Source: an uncultured Collinsella sp.
GTDB lineage: Bacteria > Actinomycetota > Coriobacteriia > Coriobacteriales > Coriobacteriaceae
Length of the DNA: 11,272 nucleotides
Assembly (NCBI GenBank): GCA_902494295.1
Contig: CABUSL010000066.1
Span: forward strand, 1-11,272
Direction: 5' to 3'
The position numbers and the translations under genes are program-made. Below the pieces are notes generated by a model. It saw only the letters and a list, made by a program, of their open reading frames with translations, did no database searches and was not told the origin of the DNA. Shown piece by piece: positions 1 through 5,673 of the stretch (the first letter of the stretch is position 1; the number at the start of each line of letters is the position of its first letter).

Positions 1-1
1 C

Positions 2-1042
2 AAACCCGGTCGCGGCTGCCTTAAAATTACGGGCGCTCGAGCCAACAACCTCAAAAACGTTACTGCCAAGATCGAGTTTGGTACGCTTACGGTTGTTACC
101 GGCGTGTCGGGATCGGGCAAGAGCTCCCTAGTTACCGACACCATTGCGCCTGCCCTTACGAATGCCATTCACCGCTCGACGCGCCCTGTGGGTCCGTATA
201 AGAAAATCGAGGGCATCGAGTGTATCGATAAGGTTATCGATATCGACCAGTCGCCGATTGGCCGCACGCCGCGTTCCAACCCTGCTACCTATATCGGCCT
301 GTGGGATGATCTTCGCGCACTGTTTGCGAGTACGCCGGAGTCGAAGGCGCGCGGCTACTCGCCAGGTCGTTTCTCCTTTAATGTGAGTGGCGGGCGCTGT
401 GAGGCGTGCAAGGGCGACGGACAGATCAAGATCGAGATGCACTTCCTTCCCGATATCTACGTTCCCTGCGAAGTTTGCGGCGGTAAACGCTACAACCGCG
501 AGACACTCGAGGTCACCTATCGTGGCAAGACCATCTCGGACGTGCTCGACATGAGCGTTACCGAGGCGCTGGCCTTCTTTGGGAATATCCCGCAGATTAA
601 GCGCAAGCTCCAGACGCTGTACGATGTAGGCTTGGGCTACGTGAGCCTGGGCCAGCCCGCCACGACGCTTTCGGGCGGCGAGGCGCAGCGTGTAAAGCTC
701 GCCAAGGAGCTTCATCGACGCCAGACGGGCAAGACGTTCTATATTTTGGACGAGCCGACGACCGGCCTTCATTTTGAGGACGTCCGCCAGCTGCTCGATG
801 TACTGCAGCGCTTGGTCGATGCGGGCAACACGGTGCTGGTGATTGAACACAACCTTGATGTCATCAAGGTTGCCGACCGCCTGATCGATATGGGTCCCGA
901 GGGCGGTAACGGCGGCGGAACCGTCGTGGTTTCGGGTACACCGGAGCAGGTTGCGGACTGTCCGCAGAGTTATACGGGCAAGTTTTTGGCGCCGTTGCTC
1001 AGGCGTGACCGGGAGCGCCAGGCTCAACTTGATGCTCAATAA
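2..1042 (+). CDS. uvrA: UvrA, excinuclease ABC subunit A (C-terminal part; 5' end outside window)
   Basis: UvrA is the DNA-damage-sensing ATPase of nucleotide excision repair; as a dimer it finds distorted DNA and loads UvrB. The frame is open from the window edge, so the start lies upstream; the 346 visible residues are about the last third of a protein usually near 940 residues. This part carries the second ATPase: Walker A GVSGSGKSS at nt 101-127, a C-X2-C-X19-C-X2-C zinc module (cysteine codons at 398, 407, 467 and 476), the ABC signature LSGGEAQ at 668-688 and Walker B ILDEPTTG at 743-766, followed by an H-loop VIEHN. An internal GTG at 104 lies inside the Walker A motif and cannot be the start. 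It ends with TAA, followed by a hairpin. No key residue is missing from the visible part. Confidence 0.97.
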   Translation, partial: KPGRGCLKITGARANNLKNVTAKIEFGTLTVVTGVSGSGKSSLVTDTIAPALTNAIHRSTRPVGPYKKIEGIECIDKVIDIDQSPIGRTPRSNPATYIGLWDDLRALFASTPESKARGYSPGRFSFNVSGGRCEACKGDGQIKIEMHFLPDIYVPCEVCGGKRYNRETLEVTYRGKTISDVLDMSVTEALAFFGNIPQIKRKLQTLYDVGLGYVSLGQPATTLSGGEAQRVKLAKELHRRQTGKTFYILDEPTTGLHFEDVRQLLDVLQRLVDAGNTVLVIEHNLDVIKVADRLIDMGPEGGNGGGTVVVSGTPEQVADCPQSYTGKFLAPLLRRDRERQAQLDAQ

Positions 1043-1062
1043 ATAGGCGATTCAGTTTATGG

Positions 1063-1093
1063 GCGCCATCGACTCCTTGTGATTCGATGGCGC
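1063..1093 (+). terminator. Hairpin after uvrA, possible terminator
   Basis: Perfect 10-bp inverted repeat, GCGCCATCGA (1063-1072) and TCGATGGCGC (1084-1093), with an 11-nt loop, 20 nt past the uvrA stop. Stem strength and position suit an intrinsic terminator, but the tail (TTGCTGT) has only a poor T-run, so termination may be partial or the hairpin may only protect the mRNA 3' end. Confidence 0.5.
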
Positions 1094-1106
1094 TTGCTGT
1101 GCCGAA

Positions 1107-1137
1107 GTGACGTATGCAGCCGAATTGGACATATACT
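1107..1137 (+). promoter_or_regulatory. Candidate promoter for ybaK-murJ-uvrC
   Basis: A good -10 hexamer TATACT lies at 1132-1137. The best -35 is a weak GTGACG at 1107-1112 with a long 19-bp spacer. Transcription would start near 1144, about 30 nt before the ybaK start. The location between a hairpin and a well-formed ribosome binding site supports it; the weak -35 is the main doubt. Confidence 0.35.
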
Positions 1138-1162
1138 TAATCCTTGCGTCCGAATGCGAGGG

Positions 1163-1168
1163 AAAGGA
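1163..1168 (+). promoter_or_regulatory. Ribosome binding site that fixes the ybaK start
   Basis: AAAGGA lies 6 nt before the ATG at 1175. The longer open frame beginning at 1079 overlaps the uvrA hairpin and the candidate promoter and has no such site, so 1175 is preferred. Confidence 0.75.
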
Positions 1169-1174
1169 TATGTC

Positions 1175-1675
1175 ATGGCAAAGGCTGTAAAGACGCCAAA
1201 AACCAATGCGATGCGCGAGCTGGAAAGCGCCGGCATTTCCTATGTTCTACATACGTACGAAGACGATGGCGATGAGTCGGTGGGCCTGGGGGTCGCGATT
1301 TCGGAGCAGCTTGGCGAGGAGCCCGGTCAAGGATTTAAGACTTTGGTCTGTGTGACACCGTCCAACGACTATGTCGTGTGCTGCATCCCTGTTGCCGACG
1401 AGCTCGATCTAAAGTCCGCCGCGCGTGCCGCGGGGGAGAAGTCCTTGGCCATGATGCATGTGAAGGATTTGCTTGCGGCGACTGGCTACGTTCGCGGCGG
1501 CTGCAGCCCGGTCGGTATGAAAAAACGCTACCGGACGCTCATTGATGAGACATGTGTCCTTTGGGATACCATTTTTATTTCGGGAGGCAAGCGTGGTTAT
1601 CAGCTCGAGCTTGCACCCGATGATTTAATTGCATTTTGCGGGGCGACGGTTGCCGCGATTACGAGAGAGGACTGA
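1175..1675 (+). CDS. ybaK: Cys-tRNA(Pro) deacylase, YbaK/EbsC family
   Basis: This is a free-standing trans-editing enzyme of the YbaK/ProX superfamily. It hydrolyses cysteine wrongly attached to tRNA(Pro) by prolyl-tRNA synthetase, protecting translation in the cytoplasm. The 166 residues match the family's usual size of about 160. Visible family features are FKTLV around residues 54-58, where K55 appears to be the conserved catalytic lysine; the glycine-rich loop GGCSPVGMKK at 108-117; and FISGGKRGYQLEL at 134-146. The ATG at 1175 is chosen over a longer frame from 1079 because of its ribosome binding site. It ends in TGA 3 nt before murJ, so the two are probably co-transcribed and coupled. 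The cysteine in the GGCSP loop, where serine- or isoleucine-type residues are common, is a small peculiarity. Family assignment is firm; the exact tRNA specificity is inferred from the family. Confidence 0.92.
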   Translation: MAKAVKTPKTNAMRELESAGISYVLHTYEDDGDESVGLGVAISEQLGEEPGQGFKTLVCVTPSNDYVVCCIPVADELDLKSAARAAGEKSLAMMHVKDLLAATGYVRGGCSPVGMKKRYRTLIDETCVLWDTIFISGGKRGYQLELAPDDLIAFCGATVAAITRED

Positions 1676-1678
1676 GCG

Positions 1679-3361
1679 ATGCCGCAGGAAGAATTGAAGC
1701 GCGGAGCTCATTTTGCAAAAGAATCTGCGCCTCAGACACCCTCATCCGAAGCTTCTTCGTCGCGAGATGACACTGACGACATGGGCTCGTCGGACTACTC
1801 CACGGTTGGTCGTTCCGCCGGGCTTATGACCATCCTGACTATCGTGTCTCGCGTCACCGGTTTTATCCGCACGTGGGCAATGGCGGCCGCTATCGGCATG
1901 TCGCTACTCTCGTCCTCCTATCAGGTCGCCAACAACCTGCCCAATATGCTCTACGAACTCGTGATGGGCGGCATGCTCGTGACGGCGTTTTTGCCCGTGT
2001 ACATGGGCGTGAGGCGTGAGCAGGGTCGCGAGGCCTCAAACGAGTACGTGGGCAACCTGCTCGGCATTCTGCTTTTGGTGCTGGGTGGCATTTCGTTGCT
2101 GGGGACCGTGTTCGCCCCGGGCTTTATCTGGACGCAATCGTTCCTTTCGGGTGACGGCGGCAGCATGGATACCGCTGCGTTCATGTTCCGTTTCTTTGCC
2201 ATCCAGATTCTGTTTTATGGTTTGGGCTCGGTGTTCTCGGGCGTTCTCAACGCACACCGCGACTACTTCTGGTCGACGTTTGCTCCGGTCCTCAACAATG
2301 TGATCGTCATTGCGAGCTTTATGGGTTTTGCGCCCGTGTCCGCACAGTTTGGCGAACGTGCCGGCATCATCTTGATTGCGGCCGGTACGACCCTCGGTGT
2401 CTTTGTTCAGATGGCATGTCAGATCCCCGCGCTTGGCAAGCACGGCGTGCACCCCCATATCCATATCGACTTTAAGGACCCCGCACTGCGCCAGACGATT
2501 GCGCTCGGTATCCCGACGCTGCTTGCCACGGTGTGCATGTTTGTCTCGACTTCTATCACCAACGCTGCCGCGCTGGTGGTCCAGCCCGAGACTGGTCCTT
2601 CCGTCATCGCCTATGCGCGCCTGTGGTACACGCTGCCCTACGCGCTGATTGCCGCCTCGCTTTCGACGGCGCTCTATACCGAGCTCTCTCACGACGCGCA
2701 GGAGAAGGATTACGACAGCGTTCGCACGGGCATTTCGCGTGGCGTCGCCCAGATGCTGTTCTTCCTGATTCCGTTCGCGCTGTACCTGATTGTCTTCGCG
2801 CGTCCGCTCAACATGATCTACTGTGCTGGCAAGTTCGATGAATCCGGCGTGACGCTGGTGTCCGAGTACCTTGTCTACCTGGCGCTCTCGCTGCCGCTCT
2901 ACGGCGTGGTCGTGTTGATGCAGAAGAGCTTCTCTGCCTTGCTCGACATGAAGCCCTATAGCCGCTATTGCCTGTATTCTGCCATCGGCCAGGCCGGCTC
3001 GGTTCTGCTGTTTGGCGTTGTGCTGGGCTTCGGCATGCCGGCAATCGCGCTTTCGTATGTCGTCGACTACGTGATCTTGGTCGGTTGTTCGCTGTGGTGG
3101 CTGCGTCGTCGTCTGCGTGGCCTTCAGGTCAAATCTATCCTACATGGCGGTTTCTTTGGCCTTTTGCTCGGTGGCCTGGGTGCTGCCGCAGGCGCCGGCG
3201 TCATGTGGGCGCTTGAGCACTTTGTCGGGGCGCTTGGCGGTTCGATTCTGATTACTCTTGGCTATGTTTGCGTTGCGGGTGTCGTCTCGCTTGCTGTTAC
3301 CTTTGGCCTTGCCGTCGTCCTTAAGATGCCCGAGGTCTCGGCGCTGCTTCGTCGCAAGTAG
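1679..3361 (+). CDS. murJ: MurJ/MviN lipid II flippase
   Basis: MurJ is an integral membrane protein of the MOP exporter superfamily that flips lipid II to the outer face of the membrane for peptidoglycan synthesis. The 560 residues show about 14 hydrophobic segments from residue 46 to 547, as expected. R58 and R64 in the motif SRVTGFIR (57-64) appear to match the cavity arginines R18 and R24 of the E. coli protein, and R314 in ARLWYTLP resembles R270. The segment LVMGGMLVTAFLPVY (94-108) is typical of Gram-positive members, which lack the E. coli R52 equivalent. The first 45 or so residues are polar and Ser/Asp/Glu-rich with no membrane segment, probably a disordered cytoplasmic tail. The start follows GAGAGG 8 nt upstream. 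It lies 3 nt after ybaK, and its TAG directly abuts the uvrC start in the same frame. Confidence 0.93.
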   Translation: MPQEELKRGAHFAKESAPQTPSSEASSSRDDTDDMGSSDYSTVGRSAGLMTILTIVSRVTGFIRTWAMAAAIGMSLLSSSYQVANNLPNMLYELVMGGMLVTAFLPVYMGVRREQGREASNEYVGNLLGILLLVLGGISLLGTVFAPGFIWTQSFLSGDGGSMDTAAFMFRFFAIQILFYGLGSVFSGVLNAHRDYFWSTFAPVLNNVIVIASFMGFAPVSAQFGERAGIILIAAGTTLGVFVQMACQIPALGKHGVHPHIHIDFKDPALRQTIALGIPTLLATVCMFVSTSITNAAALVVQPETGPSVIAYARLWYTLPYALIAASLSTALYTELSHDAQEKDYDSVRTGISRGVAQMLFFLIPFALYLIVFARPLNMIYCAGKFDESGVTLVSEYLVYLALSLPLYGVVVLMQKSFSALLDMKPYSRYCLYSAIGQAGSVLLFGVVLGFGMPAIALSYVVDYVILVGCSLWWLRRRLRGLQVKSILHGGFFGLLLGGLGAAAGAGVMWALEHFVGALGGSILITLGYVCVAGVVSLAVTFGLAVVLKMPEVSALLRRK

Positions 3362-5308
3362 GTGCGCGTGGCCGGTCACGACAACATTCCAACGCTTGCC
3401 GAGCAGGTTTCGCGCGTTCCCACACAGCCCGGATGCTACCTTTGGAAGGATGCCAAGGGCGATGTCATCTACGTGGGCAAGGCGAAAAACCTACGCGCCC
3501 GCATGCGTCAATACGTGACACTGCAGGATGAGCGTCAAAAGATTCCGCTGATGATGCAGCTGGTGGCGAGCTTTGACTATATCGTGGTGGAGACCGAGCA
3601 TGAGGCGTTGGTGCTCGAGCGCAATTTGATTGGTCAGTACCATCCGTACTTTAACGTCGACCTCAAGGATGACAAGAGCTACCCCTTTATCGCCATTACA
3701 AAGGGCGACCTGTATCCCGCTATCAAATATACGCGTGAGCGTCATAAGCCGGGAACGCGCTATTTTGGACCCTATACCGATAGCCGTGCGGCACGTGAGA
3801 CGATAGATACGCTGCGCAAGGTTATTCCCATCTGCTCCGCATCCTGTGCGGAGTGGCGTCGTTGTCGCCGTATCGTTGAGTCCCACAAGGGCGAGGAAGA
3901 CATCGTCAATATGATTTGCGCGCAAAACGGGCGTCCCTGCTTTGACTACCATGTCGGGCGCGGCCCGGGTGCGTGTGTCGGCGCGATTTCCCCGGCAGAC
4001 TATGCCAAGAACGTCAAGCGTGTCGAGCGCTTTTTGTCGGGCCATCGCAAGGATGTCGTCGATGAGCTGACCTCCGAGATGACGGATGCCGCCGAGGCGC
4101 TCGACTTTGAGCGCGCGGCACGCGTCAAACGTCGTTTGGAGGTCATCAGGGGTCTGGACGATCGTCAGCAAGTCGTTTTTCCCTCCAGTGTCGATATCGA
4201 TGTCATCGGGTTCTATCGCGAGGAGACCATCTCCGCCGCTTGCGTCTTCGTCGTTCGCGAGGGCCGAACAGTTCGCACCTGCGAGTTCATTCTCGACAAG
4301 GGTCTTGATGTTGACGAGGAAGAGCTCCAGTCGGGCTTTCTTAAGCGCTATTACGACGAGACGGCTGATATTCCAGCTGAGGTCAACCTTTCCGTCGAGC
4401 TTGAGGATGCGGAGGCGCTGGGGGAATGGCTTGCGGGCAAGCGCGAGCGTTCCTGCCATCTCCATAGGCCGCAGCGTGGCGAAAAGCACCGTTTGCTCGA
4501 TATGGCATCCAAAAATGCGCGCCATGCCCTCATGCGCTACATGATGCGAACGGGGTACGCTGACGACCGCACCAATCAGGCGCTCCTGGAGCTCGAAAGC
4601 GCGCTGGCGCTGCCAGCGCCGCCGATGCGTATCGAGTGCTTCGATATCTCGACGCTGCACGGAACCTTTACCGTCGCCTCGATGGTGGTGTTTACCAACG
4701 GACGCGCCGACAAGAGCCAGTACCGTCGTTTTAAAATTCAGGCCGAATTGGACGAGGCAAACGACTTCGTGTCGATGTCCGAGGTTTTGGGACGACGCTA
4801 TGCTCCCGAGCGCATGGCCGACGAGCGCTTTGGATCGCGCCCCGATTTGCTCGTTGTCGATGGCGGTAAGCCGCAATTGACCGCTGCGATCAAGCAACTT
4901 GAGGCTCTTGGGCTCGATATACCAGTTTGTGGCTTGGCAAAGGCCGATGAGGAGGTTTTCGTGCCTTGGGACGAGACTCCAGTCGTGCTTCCGACCGGGT
5001 CCGCGTCGCTCTATCTAATCAAACAGGTGCGCGATGAATCGCACCGTTTTGCCATCACGTTCCATCGCGAATTGCGCGATAAAGCCATGACGGTTTCGGT
5101 ACTCGATGACGTTCCAGGCGTGGGACCCACCAGAAAACGTGCCCTTATGCGCCATTTTGGCTCGATGAAGCGTTTGCGCGCGGCGAGCGAGCAAGAGATC
5201 GCGGAAGTTCGAGGCGTTCCGGCCGATGTCGCCAAAGCGGTCCACGAGGCACTTGTTGCATGGAATGCCGAACGCGCCCAGGCATCGGCCAACCGTTCCG
5301 AAAACTAA
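3362..5308 (+). CDS. uvrC: UvrC, excinuclease ABC subunit C
   Basis: UvrC makes both cuts around a DNA lesion after UvrA and UvrB have marked it. Domains in order: GIY-YIG nuclease (about 18-100, with GCYLW and VIYVGKAKNLRARM) for the 3' cut; a cysteine-containing segment (158-205); a UVR helix pair that binds UvrB (about 233-262); the RNase H-like endonuclease for the 5' cut (about 422-578), with likely catalytic D428 in CFDIS, D500 in VVDGGK and H568 in FHRELR; and two helix-hairpin-helix motifs (about 579-632). The 648 residues are typical. The GTG start at 3362 follows the murJ TAG with no gap and has no good ribosome binding site, suggesting coupling to murJ; GTG at 3368 is an alternative. 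The cysteine segment is unusual: it has an insertion, and the normal GRC is GRG (G201). The gene ends in TAA. Confidence 0.96.
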   Translation: MRVAGHDNIPTLAEQVSRVPTQPGCYLWKDAKGDVIYVGKAKNLRARMRQYVTLQDERQKIPLMMQLVASFDYIVVETEHEALVLERNLIGQYHPYFNVDLKDDKSYPFIAITKGDLYPAIKYTRERHKPGTRYFGPYTDSRAARETIDTLRKVIPICSASCAEWRRCRRIVESHKGEEDIVNMICAQNGRPCFDYHVGRGPGACVGAISPADYAKNVKRVERFLSGHRKDVVDELTSEMTDAAEALDFERAARVKRRLEVIRGLDDRQQVVFPSSVDIDVIGFYREETISAACVFVVREGRTVRTCEFILDKGLDVDEEELQSGFLKRYYDETADIPAEVNLSVELEDAEALGEWLAGKRERSCHLHRPQRGEKHRLLDMASKNARHALMRYMMRTGYADDRTNQALLELESALALPAPPMRIECFDISTLHGTFTVASMVVFTNGRADKSQYRRFKIQAELDEANDFVSMSEVLGRRYAPERMADERFGSRPDLLVVDGGKPQLTAAIKQLEALGLDIPVCGLAKADEEVFVPWDETPVVLPTGSASLYLIKQVRDESHRFAITFHRELRDKAMTVSVLDDVPGVGPTRKRALMRHFGSMKRLRAASEQEIAEVRGVPADVAKAVHEALVAWNAERAQASANRSEN

Positions 5309-5333
5309 ACGTGCTTCTAAACAACTGATATAC

Positions 5334-5362
5334 ATGATTGGCCGATTTTCAATCATTTATTT
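5334..5362 (+). terminator. Weak terminator candidate after uvrC
   Basis: A 7-bp inverted repeat ATGATTG (5334-5340) and CAATCAT (5350-5356) with a 9-nt loop runs into a T-rich tail TTTATTT (5356-5362), 26 nt after the uvrC stop. The tail suits an intrinsic terminator, but the stem is AT-rich and weak. Confidence 0.35.
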
Positions 5363-5408
5363 CGCGGCGATTACCTGTCGATTTCGGGTTTTATTAACGC
5401 TAAAACGT

Positions 5409-5441
5409 TTGACTAGCCATGGTGAACAACCCTGCTATCCT
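5409..5441 (+). promoter_or_regulatory. Candidate extended -10 promoter of the opp operon
   Basis: TGCTATCCT at 5433-5441 fits an extended -10 (TGnTATnnT, with 4 of 6 matches to TATAAT). TTGACT at 5409-5414 is a good -35 hexamer, but the 21-bp spacer is too long for classical use, so the extended -10 would have to compensate. Transcription would begin near 5448, giving a leader of about 225 nt before oppA. Confidence 0.45.
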
Positions 5442-5471
5442 GCGGGTTGACGATGACTGATATCTCACCTC

Positions 5472-5556
5472 GTCGATACATACTGTCTGGCGAATCGTTT
5501 GTCAATGAATTCGGTGAACGGTAGTAAATACCGTTCAAGCGTATGTATGTATCGGT
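5472..5556 (+). repeat. Long-range inverted repeat in the oppA leader
   Basis: CGATACATAC (5474-5483) and GTATGTATCG (5545-5554) are exact reverse complements. In RNA the helix could extend by two G-U pairs to 5472 and 5556. The pair encloses the 9-bp hairpin at 5515-5537, so the leader RNA could fold as a helix carrying an inner stem-loop. Confidence 0.5.
5515..5537. promoter_or_regulatory. 9-bp inverted repeat, operator or leader hairpin
   Basis: TGAACGGTA (5515-5523) and TACCGTTCA (5529-5537) are exact reverse complements around GTAAA. The 23-bp dyad has the size of a dimeric repressor or activator site, and as RNA it would form a stable stem with a 5-nt loop. No T-run follows, so it is not a simple terminator. 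It lies about 70 nt after the predicted transcription start, which favours an RNA role or a roadblock operator. Confidence 0.5.
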
Positions 5557-5620
5557 CGCCGAGCGCGGCACCTCAGTTGGGTTCGTCGGTAGGTAAGGTA
5601 TATATCGTCCGCAAGTTGCG

Positions 5621-5644
5621 CGGGGGCAAGTCTAGGTGCTCCCG
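5621..5644 (+). repeat. GC-rich leader hairpin before oppA
   Basis: CGGGGGCA (5621-5628) can pair with TGCTCCCG (5637-5644) as an 8-bp stem with one G-U pair and an 8-nt loop, 29 nt before the oppA start. It may shape access to the ribosome binding site; no T-run follows. Confidence 0.4.
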
Positions 5645-5651
5645 GGTAAGA

Positions 5652-5670
5652 TTCTCTATTGATAGGAGAA
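5652..5670 (+). promoter_or_regulatory. Ribosome binding site of oppA inside a possible hairpin
   Basis: AGGAG at 5664-5668 sits 5 nt before the ATG at 5674 and fixes that start. TTCTC (5652-5656) can pair with GAGAA (5666-5670), and TA (5657-5658) with TA (5663-5664), leaving G5665 bulged. The site could therefore be hidden in a small helix. The helix is weak alone, so any control of translation is conjecture. Confidence 0.5.
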
Positions 5671-5673
5671 GAC

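Larger units (their letters stand above)
5309..5673 (+). other. 365-bp gene-free region: uvrC 3' end and oppA leader
   Basis: No credible gene is present. Short open frames at 5334-5450 and from 5505 lack ribosome binding sites, and the latter runs out of frame into oppA. The first third is AT-richer than its surroundings and holds the weak uvrC terminator candidate. From 5409 there is a promoter candidate, then three or four inverted repeats described separately. Another possible, poor promoter is TTGGGT (5577-5582), a 16-bp spacer and TATATA (5599-5604), which would give a leader of only about 60 nt. I recognise no known riboswitch or T-box consensus. Confidence 0.6.

Noticed and set aside
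128..1039. 303-residue minus-strand frame opposite uvrA
   Set aside because: It covers the conserved UvrA ATPase and zinc module; no domain seen in the antisense product.
1079..1174. N-terminal extension of the YbaK frame
   Set aside because: It covers a hairpin and a promoter candidate, has no ribosome binding site, and would add 32 residues absent from the family.
3491..4897. 468-residue minus-strand frame opposite uvrC
   Set aside because: It overlaps conserved UvrC domains completely and has no recognisable motif.
5334..5450. Possible 38-residue hydrophobic small protein after uvrC
   Set aside because: No ribosome binding site, it overlaps the terminator and promoter candidates, and nothing supports coding.
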